NCBI GenBank assembly: GCA_036377595.1
Contig: DASUYB010000056.1
Span: 1 to 64,000, forward strand
Length of the DNA: 64,000 nt
Source of the DNA: Longimicrobium sp.
GTDB lineage: Bacteria; Gemmatimonadota; Gemmatimonadetes; Longimicrobiales; Longimicrobiaceae
Direction: 5' to 3'
How positions within the stretch are numbered: position 1 is the stretch's first letter; each line of letters starts with the position of its first letter. The position numbers were made by a program, and so were the translations under genes. The notes beneath the pieces were generated by a model that searched no databases, was not told the DNA's origin, and saw only the letters and a program-made list of their open reading frames with translations. Below are positions 31,257-39,282 of the stretch, piece after piece.

Positions 31257-32540
31257 ATGTTCACCCGTCGCGACTTCCTCTCCACTCTCGGGCGCACGGC
31301 GCCGGCCGCGTGGCTGGCGGCGGGCGGGAGCGCGCAGGTGCGCGAGCTGGCGGAGGAGCTGGCGCGCTTCACCGGCGATCCCGACGAGATCGCGCGCGAC
31401 GAGCGCTTCTGGGCGCCGGTGCAGCAGGCGTTCACGGTCGATCGCTCCATCATCAACCTGAACAACGCGGGGGTGAGCCCCTCGCCCGCGCTGGTGCAGG
31501 ACGCGATGAAGCGGCACCTCGACTACTCGAACGAGGCGCCGGTGCAGACCATGTGGCGCGTGCTGGAGCCGCAGCGCGAAACCGTGCGCGCCGGCCTGGC
31601 GCGGATGTTCGGGTGCGACGCCGAGGAGATCGCCATCACCCGCAACGCCACCGAGGCGCTGCAGATCCTGCAGATGGGCTTCGACCTGCGGCTGGGCGAC
31701 GAGGTGGTCGTCTCCACGCAGGATTATCCGCACATGATCGAGACGTGGCGCCAGCGCGAGCGCCGCGACCGCATCGTGCTGCGGACGATCGATCTGCCGA
31801 TCCCGATCGAGGACCCGGGCGAGGTGGTGCGGCGGTACGAGGCGGCGATCACGCCCCGGACGAAGCTGGTCCACGTCAGCCACATGAGCTTCATCAACGG
31901 CCAGGTCCTGCCCGTGCGCGACGTGGCGCGGATGGCGCGTCGCCGCGGCATCTCCGCGATCGTGGACGGGGCGCACGCGTTCGCGCACTTCCCCTTCCAC
32001 CAGGGCGACCTGGAGTGCGACTTCTACGCGGCCAGCCTGCACAAGTGGCTGTATGCGCCGCACGGCACGGGAATGCTGTACGTGCGGCGCGAAAGGATCC
32101 CGGAGATCTGGCCGCTGCAGGCGTCGGACGAGGCGAAGCGGGCCGACATCCGCAAGTTCGAGGACGTCGGCACGCACCCGGCCGCCAACGCGCTCGCCAT
32201 CGCCGAGGCGATGTATTTCACCCACGCCATCGGGATCGACAACAAGGCGGCGCGCCTGGCCTATCTCCGCGACCGGTGGGCGGCGGAGCTGGCGCGGCAT
32301 CCGCGCGTGCGGCTGCACACCAGCCTGCGGCGCGGCCGTGCGTACGCCATCGCGCTGGTGCAGGTGGAGGGGATCGAGCCGGGGAAGGTGTACGAGGAGC
32401 TGTGGACGAAGCACCGCATCATCACCAGCCCGACGAAGTGGGCCGGCGTCGAGGGCATCCGCGTCACCCCGAACGTCTACACCACGCTGGACGAGATCGA
32501 CCGGTTCACGGAGGTGATGCGGGGAATTCTCCGCGCCTGA
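31257..32540 (+). CDS. Tat-exported class V aminotransferase (isopenicillin-N-epimerase-like)
   Basis: 427 residues. A twin-arginine signal, TRRDFLSTLGRTAPAAWLAA, opens the protein. A PLP-dependent class V fold follows, with SIINLNNAGVSPSP, ITRNATEALQILQ, VDGAHAFAHFPF and the PLP lysine in SLHKWLYAPHGTGM. Members are cysteine desulfurases, isopenicillin N epimerases and kynureninase-like enzymes; the exported form points to a periplasmic substrate. The ATG at 31257 sets the Tat motif three residues in. A 5' part of the same gene is repeated at 29000. Confidence 0.92.
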   Translation: MFTRRDFLSTLGRTAPAAWLAAGGSAQVRELAEELARFTGDPDEIARDERFWAPVQQAFTVDRSIINLNNAGVSPSPALVQDAMKRHLDYSNEAPVQTMWRVLEPQRETVRAGLARMFGCDAEEIAITRNATEALQILQMGFDLRLGDEVVVSTQDYPHMIETWRQRERRDRIVLRTIDLPIPIEDPGEVVRRYEAAITPRTKLVHVSHMSFINGQVLPVRDVARMARRRGISAIVDGAHAFAHFPFHQGDLECDFYAASLHKWLYAPHGTGMLYVRRERIPEIWPLQASDEAKRADIRKFEDVGTHPAANALAIAEAMYFTHAIGIDNKAARLAYLRDRWAAELARHPRVRLHTSLRRGRAYAIALVQVEGIEPGKVYEELWTKHRIITSPTKWAGVEGIRVTPNVYTTLDEIDRFTEVMRGILRA

Positions 32541-32710
32541 ACCTTCGCCTTCCCGCCGCATTCGTGTGCGCTGCACGGGCCGGTTCCGGTGACGGCGGGC
32601 TGGCGCCGGGCATTGCGGGAGGACGAGACTCTCGTTCGATCACCGCGCGGCGGGACGAAGGCGGAGGACGCCGGTCAGGCGCGTGCGCCGGCGCGCGGGC
32701 AGCGCGGCAT

Positions 32711-33562
32711 TCATGGCCTGGCGATGAAGCGCAGCAGCGCCGCGGGAGTGTTGGTGATCGCGCGCGGGGCCAGTGGCTTGCCGGGCAAGGTCTCGAACCG
32801 GTATCCCGCGTCCACAAGCAGACCGACGAACCGCCCCGGGCGCTCGCCCCTGGCCTCCAGGAGGTCGTGATGGAGCTCGACGAAGAGCGTGGGGCGGATC
32901 TCACGGAGTGTACGCGCGGCGCCCGCGATCACCTCGATCTCCTCTCCGTCGACGTCGATCTTCACGATGCTGGGACGGATTCCCGTCCGCTCCACGAAGG
33001 CATCGATCGTCGTCTTCACCACCTCTCGCGAACGGTCTTCGCGCGTGGTGTTGAAGAAGCCGCTTTCGTCGATCGAGCCGTGCACCGTGCCGGACGCGGA
33101 GCTGAGCCAGGCCTGGCGGATCTCGGCGCGGTCGGCGAGCCCGTTCTGCGCGAGGGCTCGCCGCAGGTCGGCCAGAGGCTCCGCCGCGGCGTCGAAGGCG
33201 ATCGCCCGGTTTCCGGGGCGCGCCGCGCAGTAGGCCAGGGTGAAGATCCCGTGGTTGGCGCCGACGTCGAAGAGCACGCCGTCCGCGGCGCCGGCGTGCT
33301 GGACGAATGCGTAGAGCTCTTCCGCCGACTCGCCGTTGCTTTCCAGGTGAAAGCGGAACGCTTCCCACGCCGGCCGCGACAGGGTGAGGCGCGCGAGCCG
33401 GTGGATCTCCAGCCGCACCTGTCCGGACGCGTCGAAGCGTGCGCTGTAGCCGAGAGAGACCGCGGGCGGCCGATAGCCGTACCGACGACCGCGAACCGCC
33501 GCCTTGACCGGTTCCGGCAGCAGGCGGGCGGCGAATCGCTTCAGGACGCGCAGGGGTTGCAT
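32711..33562 (-). CDS. FkbM-family methyltransferase
   Basis: 283 residues. Central motifs: VLFDVGANHGIFTL (SAM binding, about 92-105), AIAFDAAAEPLADLRR, and the late SIVKIDVDGEEIEVIAGA characteristic of FkbM proteins. They methylate hydroxyls of sugars or polyketides. It stands alone on the minus strand, convergent with the aminotransferase. The acceptor cannot be inferred. Confidence 0.9.
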   Translation of the reverse strand: MQPLRVLKRFAARLLPEPVKAAVRGRRYGYRPPAVSLGYSARFDASGQVRLEIHRLARLTLSRPAWEAFRFHLESNGESAEELYAFVQHAGAADGVLFDVGANHGIFTLAYCAARPGNRAIAFDAAAEPLADLRRALAQNGLADRAEIRQAWLSSASGTVHGSIDESGFFNTTREDRSREVVKTTIDAFVERTGIRPSIVKIDVDGEEIEVIAGAARTLREIRPTLFVELHHDLLEARGERPGRFVGLLVDAGYRFETLPGKPLAPRAITNTPAALLRFIARP

Positions 33563-33667
33563 GGGCTTCGGCGGCAGCGGCGGCTGGCGTGGCGGAGCTC
33601 ACGTCCGGGCGTTTCCCGTCCCGGTCGCGGTCACTCCGTGATTGCAAAGGGCGTGACGCATCTCTCG

Positions 33668-34132
33668 TCACCTCGGCGGCGGGCCGTCGAATGGGGGGCG
33701 GCCGTCGGGGGGCGGACCCTGGCCGGGGAACCCGGGCTCGCCCGGAGGCGGGCCGCCACGGCGCGGGGGCGGCGGGCCGAAGGGGGGCGGGAGGAAGCGG
33801 TTCAGCCGCGTCCGCTGGTCCTGGTCCAGGTGCGGGGCCAGGCGCCGCCGCATGGAATCCAGCGCCGCGCGCAGCTCGCGGTTGGCGTCGGCGATGATCT
33901 GCTGGTTGCGCCGCGCCGTGGCGTCGATCAGCGGCTCGATTCGGCGACGCTGGGCCTCGTCGCGGGGACGGATCACCTCCTCCACGTGCTGGCGGAACCC
34001 GCCGGGGCGCCGCATCCCCTCGAGCGCCTCGCGCCGCCCCGCCGCCACCGCGCCCCCCGCCACGGCGCCCAGCAGCACGCCCAGCAGCAGCGTGGTCAGC
34101 AGGATCACCGCGGTCCGCGTCTCGAGCTTCAT
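33668..34132 (-). CDS. Spy/CpxP-like periplasmic protein with Pro-rich tail
   Basis: 154 residues. An N-terminal membrane anchor (AVILLTTLLLGVLLGAVAGGAVAA) is followed by a helical hairpin with RRRIEPLIDATARRNQQIIA and HLDQDQRTRLNRFL, like the LTxxQ regions of Spy/CpxP and heavy-metal sensors. The last 40 residues are Pro/Gly-rich (PPPFGPPPPRRGGPPPGEP). The start overlaps the anti-sigma stop by ATGA. As the last gene of a sigma operon it likely senses periplasmic stress. Confidence 0.75.
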   Translation of the reverse strand: MKLETRTAVILLTTLLLGVLLGAVAGGAVAAGRREALEGMRRPGGFRQHVEEVIRPRDEAQRRRIEPLIDATARRNQQIIADANRELRAALDSMRRRLAPHLDQDQRTRLNRFLPPPFGPPPPRRGGPPPGEPGFPGQGPPPDGRPPFDGPPPR

Positions 34133-34494
34133 CCCCGTTCCTCCTCCAGCGCGTTGGCGGCGGGCGGTGCGTGGCGCATGGAGACGGGCTCCAGCGAGTA
34201 CGCGGCCTCGATGGTGACGGCGGGAAGCCCCAGCGCCGCGTCGACCGGCGACTGCCGCGCGTCGGCCTCGCGCAGGTTCCACGCGGCCAGCGCCACCACC
34301 GCGGCGGCGGCCAGCGGGGCCAGCCGCAGGAACTGGCGCTGGAGCGCGGCGGCGAAGGCGGCGCCGGGCGCGGCCTGCTCGTCGCGCACGCGGCGCATCA
34401 CGCGGTGCGCGAACCCCGGCGCGAACGCGTCACGCCGCTGCGCGCGCAGGAGCGCCTCCACCCCGCGCATCTCCGCATCGAGCCGATCGCTCAT
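34129..34494 (-). CDS. Putative anti-sigma factor
   Basis: 121 residues. A cytoplasmic segment (about 1-55, rich in Arg and Ala) leads to one hydrophobic span (LAPLAAAAVVALAAW, about 58-72) and a short periplasmic part. There is no zinc-binding HxxxCxxC motif. Its place directly after the sigma gene, with ATGA overlaps at both ends, identifies it as the probable membrane anti-sigma partner. Sequence alone would not. Confidence 0.7.
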   Translation of the reverse strand: MSDRLDAEMRGVEALLRAQRRDAFAPGFAHRVMRRVRDEQAAPGAAFAAALQRQFLRLAPLAAAAVVALAAWNLREADARQSPVDAALGLPAVTIEAAYSLEPVSMRHAPPAANALEEERG

Positions 34495-35078
34495 CGTCTT
34501 TCCTCCGTCATCTCCCGATCCTGCACGTACGGCCTGAGCTCGGCCGCCAGCTGCTCCATCGCGCGCGAGAGGCGCGAGAGCACCGTCCCCTCGGGGAGCC
34601 CCAGCACCTCGGCCGTCTCGCGCGTGGAGCATCCCTCGATCATCCGCAGCACCACCACCGGCCGGTGCTTCGGCCCCAGCCGGTCGATGGCCGCACGCAC
34701 GCGCGCCTGTGCCTCACGGCTCTCCACGCCGTCGCGCTGCTCGGCGGGCGGCTCGGGAAGCGGCTCGCGCGCGCGGTCGCGGCTCAGGAAGCGCAGCGAG
34801 AAGCGGCGCCGGCGCTTGAGCGCGTTCAGCGACAGGTTCACCGCGATGCGCCGCAGGTAGGTCTTCACCGACGCGTCGCCGCGGAAGTCGCCGAGCGCGC
34901 GGTAGAAGCGGATGAACGTCTCCTGCCCCACGTCGTCGGCGTCGTCGCCCGGCCCCAGCATCCCGATCACCGTCGCCGCGACCGCCAGCTCGTAGCGCTC
35001 GACGAGGACGCGGAACGCGCGCTCGTCGCCGGTGCGCGCGCGGCCGATCAGCTCCTGGTCGGTGGGGTCGGCGTGCAT
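34491..35078 (-). CDS. ECF sigma-70 factor
   Basis: 195 residues from the ATG at 35078. Region 2 (about 8-80) has TGDERAFRVLVERYE and DADDVGQETFIRFYRAL, the core-binding and -10 elements. Region 4 (about 135-190) has LGPKHRPVVVLRMIEGCSTRETAEVLGLPEGTV, the -35 helix-turn-helix. In-frame starts at 35132 and 35165 are longer but reach beyond the usual start of the fold. First gene of a three-gene operon with the anti-sigma and Spy-like genes. A heptamer array lies about 100 bases upstream, where its own promoter should be. Confidence 0.92.
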   Translation of the reverse strand: MHADPTDQELIGRARTGDERAFRVLVERYELAVAATVIGMLGPGDDADDVGQETFIRFYRALGDFRGDASVKTYLRRIAVNLSLNALKRRRRFSLRFLSRDRAREPLPEPPAEQRDGVESREAQARVRAAIDRLGPKHRPVVVLRMIEGCSTRETAEVLGLPEGTVLSRLSRAMEQLAAELRPYVQDREMTEERR

Positions 35079-35174
35079 CCGCGCGCTCCGGGTCCGCGGC
35101 CGGGCGGCGGCCGCCGCTCCGGGCCTTCGCATCGTTGGACAACGTATGTCGTGCGGGGATTCCATCCAAGCGGG

Positions 35175-35272
35175 GAGTGCTGAGTCCTAAGTCCTAAGTC
35201 CTAAGTCCTAAGTCCTAAGTCCTAAGTCCTGAGTCCTGAGTCCTAAGTCCTGAGTCCTGAGTCCTGAGTGCT
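35175..35272. repeat. Heptamer tandem array (A/G)AGTCCT x14
   Basis: Fourteen 7-bp units in perfect register: GAGTGCT at each end, twelve AAGTCCT or GAGTCCT between. Same units as the arrays at 62721-62855 and 63424-63538. Located in the 430-base gap upstream of the ECF sigma gene. Confidence 0.95.
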
Positions 35273-35292
35273 GCGCACAACGCCGCCCCCGC

Positions 35293-35366
35293 GCTGACGT
35301 CATCCTGAGGCCGGCCAGACTGTAATCAGCGTCTGCGCAAGCGCTGGCAGGCCGAAGGATCTATAA
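35293..35366. repeat. Half copy of the GAGGCCGGCC-type repeat
   Basis: GCTGACGTCATCCTGAGGCC ... GGCAGGCCGAAGGATCTATA. It is the near reverse complement of 146-214 and also matches one arm of 36898-37096. The surrounding gap (35079-35508) otherwise holds only the heptamer array and no gene. Confidence 0.8.
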
Positions 35367-35508
35367 CCGCGTCGGCACGCGATTCTGTCGAGGCGCACCC
35401 ATCCATCGCCCGGAGACTCTCTCCATCGATGGAATGCCGATCACCGTCGCGTTGTCGGGGATTGTGGAACGGCGTTGATGCTTCGACCGACGACCAAGGG
35501 AGGCGGGG

Positions 35509-36270
35509 ATGAAGATGAGATCGCGGGTGATGGAGATGGCGCTGCTGGGCGCCGCGGCGATGGCGCTGGCGTGCGGGACGAACGCGGTGGCGGGGACGGA
35601 CGACGATTCCTCGACGATCAGCGGCGACGTGCCCGCCGTCTTCCAGAAGTTCACCAACGGAGTGGAGATCTCCGCAGACGGAAGCGAGATCGTGCTGCGC
35701 TCGCGCGGCGTCCCCAACCACCGGAGCCCGTACTGGTCGCCGGGCGACTCGCGCTTCGAGGCGTACAACGGCTCCAACCCGCAGTGGGCGTCCAACGGCT
35801 TCACCATCCAGGAGCAGCAGCTGGTGATCCGCATCCCGCGCAACCCGCAGAAGGCCGCCAGCGCCTCGCCCACGCCGCTGGGGCCCATCGGGATGGCGCT
35901 GAACGGCGTCCCCATCTTCAACCAGTACGCGGGAAACGGGCGCCCGCTGACGATGGAGATCAACTCCTTCGACCAGTACAACGGCCACCCGCAGCAGACC
36001 GGCTCGTACCACTACCACGCCGAGCCGCTCTACCTCACCCGCACCGGCGGCAGCGAGGGGCTGATCGGCTTCCTGCTCGACGGCTTCCCCGTCTATGGGC
36101 CCGTGGAGAACGGGAAGACGCTGGCCAACGCCGACCTCGACGACCTGCACGGCCACACCGGCCCCACGGCCGACTACCCCAACGGCATCTACCACTACCA
36201 CGCGACCGCCGAGGCCCCGTACATCAACGGCGCCGGCTTCTACGGCACGCCCGGCACCGCGAGCCGGTAG
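35509..36270 (+). CDS. YHYH-domain protein, exported
   Basis: 253 residues. It starts with a signal (or lipoprotein-like) region (MALLGAAAMALACG). The YHYH motif occurs twice: GSYHYHAEPLY and NGIYHYHATAEAPY. GPIGMALNGVPIFNQY and LLDGFPVYGP are typical of this domain. The family is of unknown function, but repeated His motifs suggest metal binding. The next genes (MORN-type and SCO) make a set that I associate with copper handling (inference). RBS GGGAGGCGGGG precedes the ATG. Confidence 0.9.
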   Translation: MKMRSRVMEMALLGAAAMALACGTNAVAGTDDDSSTISGDVPAVFQKFTNGVEISADGSEIVLRSRGVPNHRSPYWSPGDSRFEAYNGSNPQWASNGFTIQEQQLVIRIPRNPQKAASASPTPLGPIGMALNGVPIFNQYAGNGRPLTMEINSFDQYNGHPQQTGSYHYHAEPLYLTRTGGSEGLIGFLLDGFPVYGPVENGKTLANADLDDLHGHTGPTADYPNGIYHYHATAEAPYINGAGFYGTPGTASR

Positions 36271-36909
36271 ATGCGTCGCGTCCTGGCCGTCGCCGCCGTC
36301 GCGCTCGCGTGCGGCCTCGCGCGCCCCGCGCCGGCGGCCGACCCGCTCCGCGCCGTCGAGGCGACCGACCCCGCGCTCCGTCGCGACGGCGACCGCGTCA
36401 CCTTCCGCGGCGCGCCGTTCAGCGGGCAGGTCATCGAGCGATATGGGGATGGGACTCGGCGCAGTTCCACCACATACCTCCGCGGCCGTCGCGACGGGGT
36501 CGCGCAAGGGTGGTACGCGGACGGGAGACTGGCCTGGCGCGGGGGATTCCGCCGCGGGCGCGAGGAGGGGATGCACCGCGCGTGGTGGCCGAGCGGGCGG
36601 CCGCGGCTGGTCGAGCGCTTCCGCGACGGGCGGCTGGAGGGGACGGTGCGCGAGTGGTTCCCCGGCGGGCGACTGTACCGCGAGGTCCGCTACCGCGCCG
36701 GGCAGGAGGCCGGCCGCCAGCGGATGTGGTTCGCCGACGGGACGCTCCGCGCCAGCTACGTGGTCCGCGACGGCCGCCGCTACGGGCTGATGGGCGCGAA
36801 GGGCTGCACCGGCGAGCACAACGGCATCTCCGCGGACGCTGACGAAGCTGTCTCACGCGGAGACGCGGAGGCGCGGAGAACTCAGCGCACGACAGCGACG
36901 TCATCGTGA
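36271..36909 (+). CDS. Exported MORN/YwqK-like repeat protein
   Basis: 212 residues. Signal peptide 1-23 (LAVAAVALACGLARPAPAA), then about six MORN-like units of 20-24 residues with the pattern G-x-W-Y-x-D-G-x-L-x-W-R-G-x-F-R-x-G. These include GWYADGRLAWRGGFRRGREEG and EWFPGGRLYREVRYRAGQEAG (shortened). Such proteins are annotated as YwqK-type antitoxins, a name that does not imply a toxin here. It begins directly after the YHYH stop. The C-terminus (SRGDAEARRTQR) is encoded by a dispersed DNA repeat, and the stop codon lies within the repeat at 36898. Confidence 0.82.
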   Translation: MRRVLAVAAVALACGLARPAPAADPLRAVEATDPALRRDGDRVTFRGAPFSGQVIERYGDGTRRSSTTYLRGRRDGVAQGWYADGRLAWRGGFRRGREEGMHRAWWPSGRPRLVERFRDGRLEGTVREWFPGGRLYREVRYRAGQEAGRQRMWFADGTLRASYVVRDGRRYGLMGAKGCTGEHNGISADADEAVSRGDAEARRTQRTTATSS

Positions 36910-37096
36910 GGCCGGCCACACCGTCAATGGATGTCAGGAAACAATTGCAGGCCGAAGGACCGATCGCGCGCACCACACGATCGCAGGACAACCGCGGCAG
37001 CGATGAAGCGTTCCCCACAATGGCGGGCGAGATGGCGATCGATCCTTCGGCCTGTGGAGATCAGGCGCATCGAGCATCAGCGTGGCCGGCCTCACG
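36898..37096. repeat. Full palindromic GAGGCCGGCC/GATCCTTCGG element
   Basis: Opens GACGTCATCGTGAGGCCGGCC and closes GTGGCCGGCCTCAC. GCAGGCCGAAGGACC and ATCCTTCGGCCTGTGG form the inner pair. Roughly 200 bp of back-to-back arms, each like the half copies at 146 and 35293. It supplies the TGA of the MORN gene and ends 23 bases before the SCO start. Confidence 0.8.
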
Positions 37097-37118
37097 GCGA
37101 CGGGAGAGGAGAAAGACG

Positions 37119-37778
37119 ATGATCGGCAAAGCGTGGGTGATCGGGATCGCCGCGATCGCGGCCGTGGCGGGCGGGGCGATGGGGATGGGGACGCGGCCGG
37201 ACGGCCTGCCGTTCTACACCTCGCGCGACCTGACGCCGCGCTGGATCTCGCCGCGGGCGGCGGAGCGCATCCACCGCATCGCGCCGTTCCGGCTTACGGA
37301 CCAGGACGGACGCACCATCACCGAGCGCGACGTGGCGGGGAAGGTGTACGTCGCCAGCTTCTTCTTCACCCGCTGCCAGCAGCTCTGCCCCATCCTGGGC
37401 AATGGCCTGCGGCGCGTGCAGACGGCCTTCGCGGCGGACAGCGGCGTCGCCATCCTCTCCCACAGCGTGACGCCGGAGATCGACAGCGTCGCCACCCTCA
37501 AGCGCTGGGCGGAGATGCGGGGCGTGCGCGGCCGCTGGCATCTGCTCACCGGCGACCGCGCGCAGATCCGGCGCCTGGCCGAAGCGTCGTACTTCGTGGA
37601 GCTCTCCGACACCACCGGCAACACGCAGGGCACCCTCGTCCACACCGAGACGCTCGTGCTGGTGGACGGGCGGCGGCGCATCCGCGGCGTGTACGACGGC
37701 TCGCTCCCCTACGACGTCGCCCAGCTCATCACCGACATCCGCACGCTGCGGGGGGAGACGGGAACGCACGGACCGTGA
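37119..37778 (+). CDS. SCO1/SenC-family protein
   Basis: 219 residues. One N-terminal membrane anchor (about 5-22), then a thioredoxin fold with the copper site CQQLCP in SFFFTRCQQLCPILG and the distal His in LVHTETLVLVD. SCO proteins deliver copper to the CuA site of cytochrome oxidase or protect thiols. GAGAGGAG about 8 bases before the ATG fixes the start. It follows the YHYH and MORN genes on the same strand, with a palindromic element between. Confidence 0.92.
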   Translation: MIGKAWVIGIAAIAAVAGGAMGMGTRPDGLPFYTSRDLTPRWISPRAAERIHRIAPFRLTDQDGRTITERDVAGKVYVASFFFTRCQQLCPILGNGLRRVQTAFAADSGVAILSHSVTPEIDSVATLKRWAEMRGVRGRWHLLTGDRAQIRRLAEASYFVELSDTTGNTQGTLVHTETLVLVDGRRRIRGVYDGSLPYDVAQLITDIRTLRGETGTHGP

Positions 37779-37914
37779 TCCCCCGCCCGCACCTCGTCAC
37801 CCGCCACCGCCGCTCGCCCCGCACCGCTTCCCATCTCCCTCGCCCCGGCGCGACGATTCGCGTGCGGCGCGGCACGTGGCGGCGCCGCGACCCACCCGGA
37901 CGAGGAGTCGGACG

Positions 37915-38136
37915 ATGGCGAATGGCGAATTTCCGTGGCAGCTGAGCCAGCAGAGCGGCGCGTGGCCGTGGCAGCTCGGCGGCTCGAGCAGCACCGCGGC
38001 GGGCGAGTGGCCCTGGCAGGGTGGCTGGATCGTCGGCGGGCAGGAGGCGAGGCCGAACGAGTTCCCGTGGCAGGGCGCCGCGATCGTCGGCGGCACGACC
38101 GCGCCCGAGGGCCAGTTCCCGTACCAGGTCGGGTGA
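37915..38136 (+). CDS. 73-residue FPWQ/IVGG repeat peptide, function unknown
   Basis: 73 residues, no signal peptide and no Cys. Five x-[FW]-P-[WY]-Q motifs occur: EFPWQ (5-9), AWPWQ (16-20), EWPWQ (31-35), EFPWQ (49-53) and QFPYQ (67-71). Two IVGG tetrapeptides (39-42 and 57-60) sit 18 residues apart, each ten residues ahead of a PWQ/PYQ motif. IVGGxxAxxxEFPWQ is the mature N-terminus of trypsin-like serine proteases, yet no protease domain follows. The ATG at 37915 has CGAGGAG about 8 bases upstream. Possible roles are a ribosomal-peptide precursor, a protease-pocket ligand or a structural repeat; none is shown. Confidence 0.75.
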   Translation: MANGEFPWQLSQQSGAWPWQLGGSSSTAAGEWPWQGGWIVGGQEARPNEFPWQGAAIVGGTTAPEGQFPYQVG

Positions 38137-38172
38137 CGGCCGCCGCGTGCGTGGCGCGAAAACCAGTGTCGG

Positions 38173-38240
38173 CGCTTAGTTCTCCCCGCCCCTGCGAAGC
38201 GGGGGAGGGGGCCGGGGGGAGGGGGCCGGCCGCGGCCGCG
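38173..38240. repeat. Dispersed TCTCCCC...GGGGGAGGGG element, copy 1
   Basis: Shares CGCTTAGTTCTCCCC...CCCTGCGAAGCGGGGGAGG and the following GGCCGCGGCCGCG with 51155-51220. The central part folds as a GC hairpin. It lies between the FPWQ peptide gene and the L,D-transpeptidase gene. Confidence 0.75.
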
Positions 38241-38338
38241 GGGATGCTCGCGATCAGCACCCCCGTCGCCAGGCGGCTGAGCCGCGGCAACCACTACGGG
38301 AAGCCTCGCAAACCGCGCGAGGCTGTCCCAAACGAAGC

Positions 38339-38370
38339 GCGGGGGCGATGCACACCGGCATCGCCCCCGC
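38339..38370 (-). terminator. Hairpin terminator of the L,D-transpeptidase gene
   Basis: 13-bp perfect stem GCGGGGGCGATGC / GCATCGCCCCCGC with a 6-base loop, 23 bases past the stop at 38394. Confidence 0.75.
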
Positions 38371-38393
38371 TGTTCATCTCCCTTTGCCGCGAA

Positions 38394-39017
38394 TCAGTTC
38401 CTGACGCGCAGCAGCACGGGGCGCGGGAGGCGCACCTCGCGCGAGGTGTCGGCCTTGTCGATGGTGTCGTCGTACCACTCCTGGTCGCGGACGGCGCCGC
38501 CGTGCACCATCACGATCTTGGCCAGCTCCACCGCGTCGATGTTGCGCATGCGGATGCACCCGTGCGAGCGCGCGTTCCCCAGCGAGCTGGGGAGCTGCGT
38601 GCCGTGGATGTACAGGTCGGGCTCGCGGAAGAACATCTTCACCCGCCCCATCGGGTTCCCCCGCGAGTTGGGCGGCTCGAAGTGGTGGTCGCGCGCCCAC
38701 GCCGACGGCGGCGGCCGCCAGCTCGGGTTCCAGATCATGTGCGAGATCCGGTAGGTGCCCGCTGGGGTGGAATATCCCTCCTGCCCCACCGACACCGGGA
38801 AGGTCCGCACCACGTCGCCGTCGCTGATCAGGTACAGCTTGCGGTCCGATAGGTCCACGGTCAGCGAGAAGTTCTTCATCCGCGTGACGGGCACGTTCAC
38901 CGCCGCCTCGACGGAGGACAGGATCAGCCCCGTGTCGCGCGGGGCGGCCTGCGCGCGCGCCGTGCCCGGCGCCAGCGCGGCGGCCAGCGCGGCGAGTGCG
39001 AACCACTTTCGTTGCAT
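38394..39017 (-). CDS. L,D-transpeptidase (YkuD domain)
   Basis: 207 residues. Signal peptide to about residue 23 (LAALAAALAPGTARAQA). The YkuD domain (about 50-200) carries YIHGTQ (His138) and SHGCIRM with His152 and the nucleophile Cys154. These enzymes make 3-3 cross-links in peptidoglycan or attach lipoproteins to it. The ATG at 39017 is chosen because it precedes the signal peptide; the frame extends further upstream without one. Confidence 0.92.
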   Translation of the reverse strand: MQRKWFALAALAAALAPGTARAQAAPRDTGLILSSVEAAVNVPVTRMKNFSLTVDLSDRKLYLISDGDVVRTFPVSVGQEGYSTPAGTYRISHMIWNPSWRPPPSAWARDHHFEPPNSRGNPMGRVKMFFREPDLYIHGTQLPSSLGNARSHGCIRMRNIDAVELAKIVMVHGGAVRDQEWYDDTIDKADTSREVRLPRPVLLRVRN

Positions 39018-39227
39018 GCGTCTCTGCGGTGCGGGTTGTGGAAGACTGCGGGCCTGCCGGAGACCATCCGTACAACCAGGATCGTGCCACCGCGCGGGGA
39101 GCGGCCCCCACGGGCGGCGTAGCAGGTTGCGGTGACCGCAATATACTGCATCGCATCGGTTTGGGCGAGGTCCCCGGGATCGCCGAAACGCAGAGGGGCA
39201 AGAAAGGGAAAAGGTCCCGCGCATACG

Positions 39228-39266
39228 CACCGCGGCCGGGGAGACCACGTCTCCCCGGCCGCGGTG
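39228..39266 (-). terminator. Terminator of the injection-system operon
   Basis: Perfect 18-bp stem CACCGCGGCCGGGGAGAC / GTCTCCCCGGCCGCGGTG with a CAC loop, 16 bases beyond the last stop at 39283. On the minus strand a T-rich stretch (CTTTTCCCTTTCTT) follows. The strongest hairpin in the window. Confidence 0.85.
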
Positions 39267-39282
39267 GGCGAGGTGCCGGCCG

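Noticed and set aside
36271-36909. A toxin-antitoxin system
   Set aside because: YwqK-type naming is by MORN-like repeats only. No toxin gene is next to it, and the protein has a signal peptide.
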